Shown: positions 52,260-61,960 of the stretch, piece by piece | How the letters are laid out: each line of letters starts with the position of its first letter | Numbering within the stretch: the stretch's first letter is position 1 | Assembly: GCF_900102785.1 (NCBI RefSeq) | Contig: NZ_FNGC01000018.1 | Coordinates: 1-64,000 of the forward strand | Direction of reading: 5' to 3' | Source of the DNA: Arthrobacter sp. ok362 | GTDB taxonomy: Bacteria; Actinomycetota; Actinomycetes; Actinomycetales; Micrococcaceae | DNA length: 64,000 bases | Made by a program: the position numbers and the translations under genes | The notes under the pieces: model-generated | The model's input: only the letters and a program-made list of their open reading frames with translations | The model's database searches: none | What the model was told of the DNA's origin: nothing

Positions 52260-52437
52260 CGTTGATCGAAGTGATGGCAAAGCTGCGATCAGGTCATGGT
52301 GACTGGGATCACCCGGAAGTCTAAGGATGTGCAGGGGCGTCCGTCAAGCGGCCTGCCGATTTCGCCAAAATAGAAGCGAATTAGTCTCAGCTCCACGACT
52401 AGGGCCTTGGTTGCACTGTTCTAGAAATAGGACGCTA

Positions 52438-52451
52438 AACTAAATTTCGAA
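52438..52451. promoter_or_regulatory. Predicted IclR operator, oxidase side
   Basis: AACTAAATTTCGAA shares the CTAAATTTCGAAC core with the site 192 bp away, and lies 20 bases before the oxidase start codon. One half is well conserved, the other is weak. Confidence 0.6.
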
Positions 52452-52471
52452 CAACGAAGGAGTTGCATCCA

Positions 52472-53686
52472 ATGAGCGATCGTCAAATACCCAAATGGTC
52501 TGAACTGCGCGAACTTCTACAGTTCCGCAGGCTCGAACTGGACCCGGTCGAGCGCAGGCTCGCCCAAGCATTCACCATTGCGGACCTCCGCGAAGGCGCC
52601 AGAAAAACCACGCCGCGAGCGGTGTTCAACTACACGGACGGTGCGGCCGAAGAGGAAATCACAATCGCCCGCTGCCGGCAGGCTTTCCGGGACATCGAAT
52701 TCGTGCCCTCGGTTCTTCGCGACGTCTCGAGCCCTGATCCGACCACCCAGCTCTTCGGCAGGCCGTTGGCCTTCCCGCTCGTGCTCGCGCCGACGGGTTA
52801 CACACGCATGATGCACAATGACGGCGAAAAGGCCGTGGCCCGGGTGGCTGCCCGGTACAACGTGCCGTACACCCTCTCCACCGTGGGAACGACAACGGTG
52901 GAGGATCTCGCCGAAGCCGCCCCCGACGGGAACAACTGGTTCCAGCTGTATGTGGCAAAGGACCGGGCGAAAACAGTCGAACTCATCGATCGGGTCATCG
53001 CGAGCGGCTACAAGGTGCTCATGGTGACTGTTGACACCCAAGTCGGAGGCTCAAGGGTGCGGGAACTCCGCGATGGGCTCACGATTCCGCCGGCACTTTC
53101 CGTCAAGACCTTTGCCGACATGGCGACCCACCCGAGCTGGTGGTTCGACAAGCTGACCACCCCGCCGATCGAGTTCGCCTCGCTCCGAGGATTCTCGGGT
53201 AACTCCGCGGAAGTCGCGGATCAGATATTCGACCCTGGGCTCACCTTCGAGGACATCGCCTGGCTTCGCAAAGTGTGGCCCCACAAACTCCTGATCAAGG
53301 GCATTCAAAGCGTGGCTGATGCCGAACATGTCGTGGAGCTTGGCTGCGACGGCGTCGTACTCTCCAACCACGGCGGGCGTCAGCTGGATCGGTCCCCGAC
53401 GGTACTGCGCATTCTTCCGGTTGTCCGGGAGCGGCTGGGCTCCGATCCTGTCGTGCTGATCGACAGCGGCGTGATGTCCGGAAGCGACATACTGGCGGCC
53501 GTCGGCCTGGGCGCGGACGCGGCAATGGTCGGCCGGGCGTACCTGTACGGCCTGATGGCCGGAGGGGAACGAGGGGTGTCCCGCGCTCTGGAGATCCTCC
53601 GGGGCCAGTACGTCAGGTCCATGCAGCTGCTGGGGGTAAAGTCAACCGCAGGCGTGACCCGAGAACATGTCTCGTTTGTGGACTAA
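52472..53686 (+). CDS. FMN-dependent alpha-hydroxy-acid oxidase/dehydrogenase
   Basis: 404-residue flavoenzyme of the L-lactate dehydrogenase (LldD)/glycolate oxidase family. Hallmarks are VFNYTDGAAEEEIT near the start, PLVLAPTGYTRMMHNDGE, LLIKGIQSVADAEHVVELG with the catalytic-site lysine, and CDGVVLSNHGGRQLDRSPT carrying the SNHGxRQ motif with the active His and Arg. The ATG at 52472 follows AAGGAG. It could oxidise L-lactate or another 2-hydroxy acid from the sugar-acid route. It converges on the iclR gene. Confidence 0.93.
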   Translation: MSDRQIPKWSELRELLQFRRLELDPVERRLAQAFTIADLREGARKTTPRAVFNYTDGAAEEEITIARCRQAFRDIEFVPSVLRDVSSPDPTTQLFGRPLAFPLVLAPTGYTRMMHNDGEKAVARVAARYNVPYTLSTVGTTTVEDLAEAAPDGNNWFQLYVAKDRAKTVELIDRVIASGYKVLMVTVDTQVGGSRVRELRDGLTIPPALSVKTFADMATHPSWWFDKLTTPPIEFASLRGFSGNSAEVADQIFDPGLTFEDIAWLRKVWPHKLLIKGIQSVADAEHVVELGCDGVVLSNHGGRQLDRSPTVLRILPVVRERLGSDPVVLIDSGVMSGSDILAAVGLGADAAMVGRAYLYGLMAGGERGVSRALEILRGQYVRSMQLLGVKSTAGVTREHVSFVD

Positions 53687-53720
53687 CTTCGGTGCCGCCC
53701 ACCGGCGTCGCGGTTCAGGT

Positions 53721-54476
53721 TCAGAGGAAACCAAGCTCCGCGCTGAACCGGCCCGCGCCCTCGGAAGCAAAGGCCGCCCACTCCGCGGGGGAACGCTGGT
53801 TCCAGCGCATGTCCGGGACCGAGATGCTGAGCGCGGCCACCACCGTTCCGCTGTGGTCCCGGATGGGGGCCGCCACGCAGGAGACGTCCGGGTTGGACTC
53901 CCCGGCTTCGAAGGCCACATCCGCGGCGCGGATCTGGTCAAGTTGATTCGCCAGCACGTGCGGCTCGGTGATGCTGCGGGCGGTGAGCTTGGCCAGGCCC
54001 TTGCGCAGCAGGCGGCTGCGGTCGGCTTCCGACAGATGTGCCAGCAGGACTTTGCCCACGGCCGTGCAGCTGGCGGGAACCCGCCCGCCCATCCGGGAGA
54101 CCATCCGCACGGACTGGGTGCTGTCGACCTTGCAGACGTAGACGACGTCGGGTCCTTCAAGAATCCCGACATGCACCGTTTCATCGCACTGCCGGGCGAC
54201 CGACTCCGCGACTCGCAGGCCAACGGAATGCAGGTCCAGCCGTTCGGCGAAGGCGTTGCCGAGCCGGAAGACGCTGAGCCCCAGGTGGTAGGTGGCGGTG
54301 GTGTCGTCCCGGCGGAGGTACCTACGCTCGGCCAGCGTAGTGAGGAGCTCGTGGACGGTGGTCCGGGGAAGCCCGGTCCGCTGAACGACTTCCGGAGCCG
54401 TCAATCCATGGCGGGCATCGAGAAAGAGTTCCAGAACATCGAGACTCCGAAGGACAGCGGGAGTCAGACGTGCCAC
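53721..54476 (-). CDS. IclR-family transcriptional regulator
   Basis: 251 residues from a GTG at 54476 preceded by GAGAGGG. The N-terminal winged helix (about residues 5-65) contains LTAPEVVQRTGLPRTTVHEL and LLTTLAERRYLRRDD. The C-terminal effector domain has VYVCKVDSTQSVRMVSRMGG, the family signature SCTAVGKVLLAHLSE, and GTVVAALSISVPD. It is divergent from the aldehyde dehydrogenase gene, with a TTCGAAATTTCGCA palindrome between them that recurs before two other operons nearby, so it is probably the pathway's regulator. Confidence 0.94.
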   Translation of the reverse strand: MARLTPAVLRSLDVLELFLDARHGLTAPEVVQRTGLPRTTVHELLTTLAERRYLRRDDTTATYHLGLSVFRLGNAFAERLDLHSVGLRVAESVARQCDETVHVGILEGPDVVYVCKVDSTQSVRMVSRMGGRVPASCTAVGKVLLAHLSEADRSRLLRKGLAKLTARSITEPHVLANQLDQIRAADVAFEAGESNPDVSCVAAPIRDHSGTVVAALSISVPDMRWNQRSPAEWAAFASEGAGRFSAELGFL

Positions 54477-54536
54477 AGCAATACCCTCTCTAGGCAACGG
54501 ATTTTCCAGGACCGAAAGTCCATCCTACAGTGCGGG

Positions 54537-54550
54537 TTCGAAATTTCGCA
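54537..54550. promoter_or_regulatory. Predicted IclR operator between iclR and the dehydrogenase
   Basis: TTCGAAATTTCGCA, one half perfect and the other with one change from TTCGAAATTTCGAA. It is the third copy in the region and lies in the iclR/dehydrogenase divergent gap. Confidence 0.7.
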
Positions 54551-54650
54551 CAATGAACGCAAGCCGCCGCCACAAGCGGCTACGCAGAAGCTTGATACCC
54601 AGCCCGAAGCAGTCGATCCAAGGGGCGCAGGCCCCGGAAGGAATAGAGCC

Positions 54651-56120
54651 ATGATCACAACACTCGAGCAGACCAACGACCAGATCGTAGCCGCTCACAA
54701 CGCCTATGAGCAGGCCAAGGAGATCTCCCCACGCCAGCGGGCGGGCTGGTTGGCGGAAATGGCCTCCGCATTGGAAGCCAACGCTGACGAGTTGGTCGCC
54801 TTGGGGCGGCAGGAGACGCATCTTGACGAGGGCCGTCTCCGTTTCGAGCTGCGGCGGTCCGTATTCCAACTTCGGTTGTTCATGGATGAAATCATCCAGG
54901 GTGCACACCTTGACGCCACCATCGACCACGCCGATCCGTCATGGGGTATGGGTCCGAGACCCGACATTCGGCGATTCTCCGTCCCGCTCGGCGTCGTGGG
55001 CGTTTTTGGTGCCTCCAACTTCCCCTTCGCTTTCAGTGTGATGGGCGGGGACAGCGCTTCGGCGCTTGCGGCAGGATGTGCAGTAGTGCACAAGATCCAT
55101 GAGGGGCACCTGCAGTTGGCTGTCCGGACCGGGGCGGTAGTTGAGGAAGCCCTCAAAAAAGGCGGGGCGCCTGCAGGTCTTTTCTCTACCGTCATAGGCC
55201 GCCAGGCGGCTGAAGCACTGGTTGACCATCCGCTGGTGAAGGCCATCGGGTTCACAGGCTCAACATCGGGCGGGCGTGCGCTTTTTGACCGGGCCTCCCG
55301 GCGTCCCACTCCCATTCCGTTCTACGGCGAACTCGGTAGCATCAATCCGGTCTTTGTCACCCAGCAGGCGTGGGGCGCACGGCGTGAGCAGATCCTGACG
55401 GGCTACGCCGCATCGTTCACCATGGGTATGGGCCAGTTCTGCACGAAGCCCGGCCTGCTGTTCGCCCCGATCGACGACGCCGACGACATTGCGGAGGTCC
55501 TCCACCAGGAGCTCGGCACAAAGCAGGTCAGCCCCCTGCTCAGCCCTAAGCTGCGGGAGGGATTCGACAAGGCGCTGAATGCCGTGCGTTCGACCCCGGG
55601 CGTTAACGTGCTGGTCGCCGGGGATGACTCTGAGGCGCCCCGGCCCACCGTACTTGTGACGACAGCGGACGAAGTCCGGCAACGGCCCGAAATCTTGGAG
55701 CAGGAGATGTTCGGGCCCGCGACGCTTGTGATCCGTTACAGCCCGGGGACCGATCTGGCTGAGCTTGCAGCCTCGCTGGACGGGCAGCTTACGGCCACCG
55801 TTCAGGCCGAACCCGAGGAGGACGTCAACGAATTGCTCGCAGTGCTGCGGGAGCGGTCCGGGCGCTTGCTCTGGAACGCCTGGCCCACCGGCGTGACCGT
55901 ATCGTATGCGCAGCACCACGGCGGCCCCTACCCCGCTACCACGGCCACCACAACATCCGTCGGCACGGCAGCGATCGGTCGCTTTATGCGCCCCGTCGCT
56001 TACGATTCCTTCCCGGCCTCGCAGCTACCCGAACCGCTGCGGGACGACAATCCCTGGCGAATTCGCCGGCGGGTCGACGGCGTCTGGGAGTCCAGCGCTG
56101 AAAGCGAGGCAAGCAAATGA
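54651..56120 (+). CDS. Alpha-ketoglutarate semialdehyde (2,5-dioxovalerate) dehydrogenase
   Basis: NAD(P)-dependent aldehyde dehydrogenase, 489 residues from the ATG at 54651 (GGAAGGA upstream). The catalytic Cys264 is in GMGQFCTKPGLLF and the general-base Glu is near residue 227 in YGELGSINPVF. Features of the ketoglutarate-semialdehyde subgroup are FGASNFPFAFSVMGGDSASAL, NAWPTGVTVSYAQHHGGPYP, then TSVGTAAIGRFMRPVAYD and the C-terminal LPEPLRDDNPW. It makes alpha-ketoglutarate, the end product of the pentonate route. It overlaps the next gene by four bases. Confidence 0.92.
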   Translation: MITTLEQTNDQIVAAHNAYEQAKEISPRQRAGWLAEMASALEANADELVALGRQETHLDEGRLRFELRRSVFQLRLFMDEIIQGAHLDATIDHADPSWGMGPRPDIRRFSVPLGVVGVFGASNFPFAFSVMGGDSASALAAGCAVVHKIHEGHLQLAVRTGAVVEEALKKGGAPAGLFSTVIGRQAAEALVDHPLVKAIGFTGSTSGGRALFDRASRRPTPIPFYGELGSINPVFVTQQAWGARREQILTGYAASFTMGMGQFCTKPGLLFAPIDDADDIAEVLHQELGTKQVSPLLSPKLREGFDKALNAVRSTPGVNVLVAGDDSEAPRPTVLVTTADEVRQRPEILEQEMFGPATLVIRYSPGTDLAELAASLDGQLTATVQAEPEEDVNELLAVLRERSGRLLWNAWPTGVTVSYAQHHGGPYPATTATTTSVGTAAIGRFMRPVAYDSFPASQLPEPLRDDNPWRIRRRVDGVWESSAESEASK

Positions 56121-57304
56121 GCCACGCATCGTCGCAGCAGATCCTTCCCGTTGACGCGGAGGACGCGCTCCTCATCGGCCGGGTGTGGGACCCGGCCACT
56201 CAGGGCCCGCGGGTGGTTAGCGTCCGGGGGGAAGAGGTTTTCGATCTGACCCCCGAGGTCCGTACCGTTGCTGAACTCATGGAACATGAGAACCCGGCAG
56301 ACAGGGCGCTCCTCGGAATGGGCACCCCGCGCTGGAAACTGGCGGAAATCGTGGCGGCATCCGTCCACAAGGACCGCAACCGGCCCCATCTGCTGGCACC
56401 CATCGATCTTCAGGTGATCAAGGCCTGCGGAGTGACGTTTGTTGAGAGCATGATCGAAAGGGTCATCGAAGAGCGGTGTGGCGGTGACTTCAACCGGGCC
56501 GCAGAAGTCCGTAAAACTGTCGCGGACGTCCTTGGGGGCAGCCTGAGCTCCCTCCGCCCGGGATCCGAACAGGCACAGGAGGCCAAGAAAGTACTGACGG
56601 CCCAGGGCATGTGGTCACAGTATCTGGAGGTCGGCCTCGGCCCGGACCCTGAGGTATTCACAAAAGCCCCCGTACTCTCCTCCGTTGGGTACGGAAACGG
56701 CATAGACATTCCCGGCTTTTCCTCCTGGAACAATCCGGAGCCCGAGCTGGTGCTCGTCCTCGACTCCGCCGGCCGGGTCATGGGCGCAACCCTGGGGAAC
56801 GACGTGAATCTCCGGGATGTGGAGGGTCGCAGCGCCCTGCTGCTCGGCATGGCCAAGGACAACAACGCCTCCTGCGCCATAGGCCCATTTATCCGGCTAT
56901 TCCACAACGACTTCACGCTGGAGTCCCTCCGCACGGAAGAAATCGAGCTCACGGTAGAAGGTCAGGACGGCTACCGGATGGAAGGCAGGAACAGTCTTGC
57001 CCGCATCAGCCGTCCCTTCGAGGAACTGATCAATGCAGCGCGCGGCAGGCACCATCAGTACCCGGACGGGTTCGCGCTCTTTACAGGAACGCTCTTCGCC
57101 CCCACCCAGGACCGCGACGCCGAAGGCCTAGGCTTCACGCACAAGGACGGTGATCTTGTCACGATCAGCAGCCCGCGGCTCGGCTCGCTCGTCAACCGGA
57201 CCGAGCAAACTGAACAAATGCAACCCTGGACCTTCGGGATCACGGCCCTATTTGCTTACCTCGAGAGCATGAGGCCCGAGACCGCGTCACTGCAGCTGAA
57301 GTAG
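56117..57304 (+). CDS. Fumarylacetoacetate hydrolase-family dehydratase, 2-keto-3-deoxy-D-pentonate dehydratase-like
   Basis: 395-residue FAH-fold enzyme. It resembles the 2-keto-3-deoxy-D-xylonate/arabinonate dehydratases (XylX type): LLAPIDLQVIKACGVTFVES, MIERVIEERCGGD, GMWSQYLEVGLGPDPEVFTK, WNNPEPELVLVLDSAG, LGNDVNLRDVEGRSALLLG, KDNNASCAIGPF, RHHQYPDGFALFTGTLFAP. The metal-binding Glu and Asp are in the PEPE and GNDVN motifs. Its product would be the substrate of the overlapping dehydrogenase gene. This gives a second feeder next to the AraD-like enzyme, for the opposite sugar stereochemistry. Confidence 0.9.
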   Translation: MSHASSQQILPVDAEDALLIGRVWDPATQGPRVVSVRGEEVFDLTPEVRTVAELMEHENPADRALLGMGTPRWKLAEIVAASVHKDRNRPHLLAPIDLQVIKACGVTFVESMIERVIEERCGGDFNRAAEVRKTVADVLGGSLSSLRPGSEQAQEAKKVLTAQGMWSQYLEVGLGPDPEVFTKAPVLSSVGYGNGIDIPGFSSWNNPEPELVLVLDSAGRVMGATLGNDVNLRDVEGRSALLLGMAKDNNASCAIGPFIRLFHNDFTLESLRTEEIELTVEGQDGYRMEGRNSLARISRPFEELINAARGRHHQYPDGFALFTGTLFAPTQDRDAEGLGFTHKDGDLVTISSPRLGSLVNRTEQTEQMQPWTFGITALFAYLESMRPETASLQLK

Positions 57305-57395
57305 ACGCGGGCGCCATGAAACGCAGCATCCCGCCAGTTCGGAAGTCAAATAAAAATCGCGTCCGCCCGTTAAATGGACCAGAGAGAAGATAATC

Positions 57396-58229
57396 GTGCC
57401 TTCCATCATTTCCATCCATACCCAGGACGTACGCTTCCCCACGTCCCTAGAGCTCGATGGCTCTGACGCCGTCAACGTTGACCCCGATTAATCGGCCGCC
57501 TACGCAGTCATCCGCACCGATGCGGGTGACGAGGGCCACGGCTTCGTCTTCAGCTGCGGCCGCGGCCGCGGCAACGAAATCCTCACCCACGCGATCGACG
57601 CCTATGCCAAGCTGCTCCTCGGCCGCGATATCGATGAACTCATCTACGACCTCGGCGGTGCCTCCAAGCGCCTCATCCATGATTCGCAGCTGCGCTGGCT
57701 GGGTCCGGAAAAGGGCGCGACGCAGATGGCCTGTGGTGCGCTCGTTAGTGCTCTCTGGGACATCCGCGCGCGGCGCGAAAAGAAGCCCCTGTGGCTCCTG
57801 CTTAGTGAAATGCCCGCCCGGGAGATCGTCGACGTCGTCGACTTCACCCACATCCGCGATGCCTTGAGCCCGGAGCAGGCGCTGGACATCCTGCTGGCCG
57901 GCGAGGACGGCAAAGCCGCCCGCATCGCGGCCCTCAGGGTGAACGGCTTTCCGGCGTACACGACGTCGCCAGGCTGGCTCGGGTACAGCGACGAGAAGCT
58001 AGTTCGGCTCAGCAAGGAAGCGGCTGCCGACGGGTTCTCCATGATCAAGCTCAAGGTGGACGGCGACATCAACGATGACCGCCGCCGGATGGCCCTGGCA
58101 CGGCAGGCGGTCGGCGACCTGCCCATTGCTATCGACGCCAACCAGCGCTGGGAAGTCTCCGAAGCCATCGAGTGGGTCAACCAGCTCGCCGAGTTCAACC
58201 CCTACTGGGTTGAGGAGCCCACCAGCCGG
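57396..58229 (+). pseudogene. fucD: L-fuconate dehydratase, broken (nonsense codon and lost C-terminus)
   Basis: The translated frame from the GTG at 57396 follows enolase-superfamily L-fuconate dehydratase: HTQDVRFPTSLELDGSDAVN, SQLRWLGPEKGATQMACGAL, YTTSPGWLGYSDEKLVRL, MIKLKVDGDINDDRRRM with the KxK catalytic motif, AIDANQRWEVSEAIEW with the metal Asp, and WVEEPTS. Codon 32 is TAA (57489-57491) where the family has Tyr, a one-base change. Similarity stops right after EEPTS at 58229, so roughly the last third, with the other metal ligands and the His base, is gone. It cannot make an active enzyme. Confidence 0.92.
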
Positions 58230-58699
58230 AAATGTCCCGTTCACGGCATGGCAGATTCTAGCCACGTAGGGCAGAGACAATCCGGCTAACCAGGAACAAC
58301 GCGTAGCAGCTAAAGGCGGAACGGCCGACACCAGGTGGTTGTGCCCCGAAGCATGACCGGCCGAACCCGCTGGGACGCCGAACGTGGCTCATCGCAGCCG
58401 GCGCGGGCGGGGCCGGCCGCCGCGGCCACGCACTCGGCTACGGGCTCCAGGCCGGGCTGCCCCTGCTGTACCAACGGTTCGGCCTCCCCCGCCCTGAACA
58501 CTCACCCCAACGTCGGGCACGGCGCAGGACAGCCACAACGGAGCAGTCCGAATCGTCTGGTGCGCCGGCATGTAGTTGGCCCACACCGGCCAGGACCCGG
58601 GACAGTGAACTCCTTGGACTGGCACGGATAAGTACGACGATGCCGCTGACGGCCCTGCTAAATATCAGGAATCCAGTCCGGCAACTGGGAGTCGGACCT
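58230..58699. other. Non-coding or decayed stretch after the fucD pseudogene
   Basis: About 470 bases with no supported gene. Short open frames are Pro/Arg/Ala-rich and look like chance frames in GC-rich DNA. The junction at 58229 is the breakpoint that removed the 3' end of fucD; no insertion sequence ends were recognised. Confidence 0.5.
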
Positions 58700-59293
58700 T
58701 CAGCGGACGAGGCCCGCGACGAGATTGATCGCTGTGGCCAGCACGATGGCTCCCAGCACGTAGGAAAGCAGGGCCTGGCGCAGGGCGGCATACCGTATGG
58801 CGTCGGTGGTCAGGTCGGTGTCGGAAACCTGAAATGTCATGCCGATGGTGAAGGAGAGGTACGCGAAGTCCGCGTACCTGGGCGGATTTTTCTTGTTGAA
58901 GTCCACTCCATCATTTGCCCGGTAGTAAAGGGTGGCATAGCGGAGTGTGAAAAGGGTGTGGACCAGGAGCCAAGAGAGGGCGACGCTGCCCAGAGCAACG
59001 CCAATGATGACCGATTTCGTTCCCCCTTCGGCGGAACCGGCATCCAGCAGGATGAGTGCGACGCCGCCGAAGCTGCCCATCGTGGCCGCCAGGACGAGAA
59101 TATCGGAGGCGAACCGGCCGGGATCCTCGCGGAGTGCGTGGGCAGAGGTCTCCGACGCATCGAGGCGCCCTATCACGGACCACACCCAAACCAGGTAGAT
59201 CAGCGACGCGGCCGCCCACCCGATGGCCGGGGCGTAGGCCCAGGAGCCCAAGAGCCCCACGGCAACGGCCACGGCCAGCCCTCCGCCTGCCAT
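58700..59293 (-). CDS. DUF1345 membrane protein, possibly N-truncated
   Basis: 197-residue integral membrane protein of the DUF1345 family, with about five hydrophobic segments. Supporting parts are GWAAASLIYLVWVWSVIGRL, DILVLAATMGSFGGVALIL, LHTLFTLRYATLYYR-type (here LVHTLFTLRYATLYY) and YADFAYLSFTIGMTFQVSDT. The function is unknown. The chain begins at MAGGG, already inside what looks like the first helix; conserved-looking codons continue for about ten more codons upstream to an in-frame TAG with no start codon, so the true N-terminus may have been lost. Confidence 0.85.
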   Translation of the reverse strand: MAGGGLAVAVAVGLLGSWAYAPAIGWAAASLIYLVWVWSVIGRLDASETSAHALREDPGRFASDILVLAATMGSFGGVALILLDAGSAEGGTKSVIIGVALGSVALSWLLVHTLFTLRYATLYYRANDGVDFNKKNPPRYADFAYLSFTIGMTFQVSDTDLTTDAIRYAALRQALLSYVLGAIVLATAINLVAGLVR

Positions 59294-59766
59294 GACCGCC
59301 AGCCGAACCCGGGTGCTGTTGACGGGGGGCTGAAACTATGGTTACTCACGACCTGCGCGTCTCCGAATCCCTCAGGCGCACTCGATGACCCTTCGCATGC
59401 CTCCATTATCGGGGCACTTCAGCCCGCGGTGCTTGGAAAAACCGGGGAGCTGCTGGACATGGATCCCACGTCGTGACAGGAAGCAGGGAAGTCGCGGCGC
59501 CGTTTCCCCACCCCCAAGAACGGACAGCAGACGGAAGCGACGCCGCGGTTATTCATTCCCCGGCTTCGCTGTCTCGAAGGGTGACCCGGACACGACAGAA
59601 GTCAAGACCGATGAGTAACATTCTGCCCCGCGCCGGGGTCGACGTTCCCGAACCCGTCCGCCGGTTCGACGGCGTCCTGGAAATCCGTGTCCCCGTACCC
59701 GAGCAGGGATCCCCCGAGACACAGAAGGTGCCTATCGCTGGGACCTAGACCCGGAACCCACCATTC
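59294..59766. other. Stretch without a supported gene
   Basis: About 470 bases. One short frame near 59610-59745 (starting MSNILPRAGVDVPEP) is open but too short and unmatched to call. The region is probably decayed DNA between the DUF1345 gene and the next small gene. Confidence 0.4.
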
Positions 59767-60048
59767 ATGGCGGCCTTCACCCGGCGGTTTCCCGCACGCA
59801 TGCGTGGCTACCTTGACGATCTCGAACAACGCAACGGAACCCCCTACCTGGAACTCGTGGCCATCACCCTCGCCAGAGTGCATTCCAAGTCCCTCGCTGC
59901 CCTGGCCACCGGAGCCGACACTATTGGGCTTCTCGATGCCGCAGAAATGGAGGCTCTGGAGCCCTGTAGGTTCCGCCATGCAGAAGGTGTTCAGGTGGAC
60001 ATCAGCGGCACAATTGAAGTCCTGGACGGACGCTGCGAACACGACTGA
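59767..60048 (+). CDS. Small hypothetical protein
   Basis: I do not recognise this 93-residue product. The frame has normal GC3 bias and a plausible soluble sequence (MRGYLDDLEQRNGTPYLELV, then EVLDGRCEHD at the end). An internal ATG at residue 12 is an alternative start. No clear ribosome site is seen. It has no obvious partner and could be a remnant. Confidence 0.4.
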   Translation: MAAFTRRFPARMRGYLDDLEQRNGTPYLELVAITLARVHSKSLAALATGADTIGLLDAAEMEALEPCRFRHAEGVQVDISGTIEVLDGRCEHD

Positions 60049-60158
60049 TTGTGTCACTTTACCGCGCCGGCGGTAAGCCGATCCTCCAACGGACATTTTT
60101 GCGGGCGCAAGGGCTCGGACACGGCGTGCCCCAGGGTTAGGAGCAAAGACAGGCGTGG

Positions 60159-61061
60159 CTAGGGCAGCCGGTCCAGCCTTAGGAGTGTCTGCGGGGTGTG
60201 CCAGAGGACATTTTTCATCCATTGGCTTCCGAGTCCCCAGCCTTCGAGTACCTGAATCTGGTGGCTGTAGGAGTAGGGAATCGAAGGGAAATCCGTGCCG
60301 AAGACGACTTTGTGTGACAGTCCGGCAAGGGTGTCCTGGTATCCGGGCGGAATCGGGGCGACCTGTTCCATATAGGAGGTGCCGACCATTGTGGTGTCGA
60401 GGTAGACGTGAGGATTGTTTGCTGCAAGGTCGGCGTACTCCTGGTACTCCGGCAGGCCTGCGTGCGCGATGATGAGCACCAACGAGGGGTACCTTTTGAT
60501 GAGTTCGCGGATGGGTTCGGGTCCGGTGTACTCTCCGGGGTGCGGACCGTTGCCGCAGTGGATAACGACCGGTGTAGCGGAGTCCTCGATGAGCTCCCAG
60601 GCGGGTGCAAGCTGAGGGTCCAAAGGTGAGAATCCTCCCACCTGAATGTGTACCTTGAAGATTCGAGCGCCTTGTTTCAAGCTGTGCGCGACGACGGTTT
60701 CCACGCCTGGCTCTGGGTAGAAAGTGGCAGAGTGGATGGCGTCAGCATGGGTCGAGGCGAATGCTGTTGAGTAGTCGTTGAGCCACTGCGCCATGCCGGG
60801 GCGGTGTGCATAGTTCAGCGTGGTGAATGCCTTCACTCCCATGTCTCGCAGCGTTCGCACCCGCTCCTCTTCCGAGTCCCGGTAGGTGATGGGCCAGGGC
60901 GGAGCCCCGCTGTCCGCAACGCGGTCAAAGAACACCCACACCTTCTCCAGCACCGTGAAAGGCATGAAATGCACATGCAGATCAATAATCCCCGGCAAGC
61001 CCAGGGAGTCGAGGTACGGGCGGACCTCCGCGTCTGAACGCGGTACAGGTGTTATAGCCAA
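60159..61061 (-). CDS. Amidohydrolase-2 family metal-dependent hydrolase
   Basis: About 300-residue TIM-barrel hydrolase (PF04909). The metal-binding HVH of strand 1 is in GIIDLHVHFMPF, a second histidine is in FKVHIQVGGF, then TPVVIHCGNGPHPGEYTGP, LIIAHAGLPEYQEY, and the strand-8 Asp in VVFGTDFPSIPYS. I preferred the TTG at 61061, which has AGGAG seven bases upstream; a GTG at 61082 is also in frame. The substrate is unknown; relatives hydrolyse or decarboxylate ring and lactone compounds. Confidence 0.88.
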   Translation of the reverse strand: MAITPVPRSDAEVRPYLDSLGLPGIIDLHVHFMPFTVLEKVWVFFDRVADSGAPPWPITYRDSEEERVRTLRDMGVKAFTTLNYAHRPGMAQWLNDYSTAFASTHADAIHSATFYPEPGVETVVAHSLKQGARIFKVHIQVGGFSPLDPQLAPAWELIEDSATPVVIHCGNGPHPGEYTGPEPIRELIKRYPSLVLIIAHAGLPEYQEYADLAANNPHVYLDTTMVGTSYMEQVAPIPPGYQDTLAGLSHKVVFGTDFPSIPYSYSHQIQVLEGWGLGSQWMKNVLWHTPQTLLRLDRLP

Positions 61062-61082
61062 GACGAATCTCCTACGTTCCAC

Positions 61083-61445
61083 ATCTCGTCAGCACTGGAG
61101 CATTGTCAACCCGATGAAGCTCGCCAGGGCAAGAGCCCTCCTGCGCAGGCGTGACAGACCTATTGCCCTGCTAAGCATATGCAGTGCCCTGCCAAGTACA
61201 TGTGTAGAGAGCCGCTGCCATCGCTCAGGGCAGGCCGGGGCCATAGGAAATGGCGTGTCGATGTCCTTGACGATCGTCACGCCGCTCTGGACGAGGTAGA
61301 ACATCTCGCGCCACAGCGCATCCTTGAAACGGCTGGCGACGTGGCACAGCGGACCGGGACGGGCTCGGCAGACAGCCGGGTACACAGGGGGTCCTGTGTA
61401 CCCGGCCGAGGTCCGGATCCACCCGCGGGCGGATCCGGAGGCGGC
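61083..61445. other. Stretch without a supported gene
   Basis: About 360 bases. One minus-strand frame (61089-61385) contains LWREMFYLVQSGVTIVKDID, which reads like real protein, but it has no clear start, no partner and no match that I recognise. It may be a remnant of a lost gene. Confidence 0.4.

Positions 61446-61960
<515 letters not shown>

Noticed and set aside
58335..58631. Possible small gene after the fucD pseudogene
   Set aside because: No ribosome site, biased low-complexity composition, and overlapping open frames on both strands.
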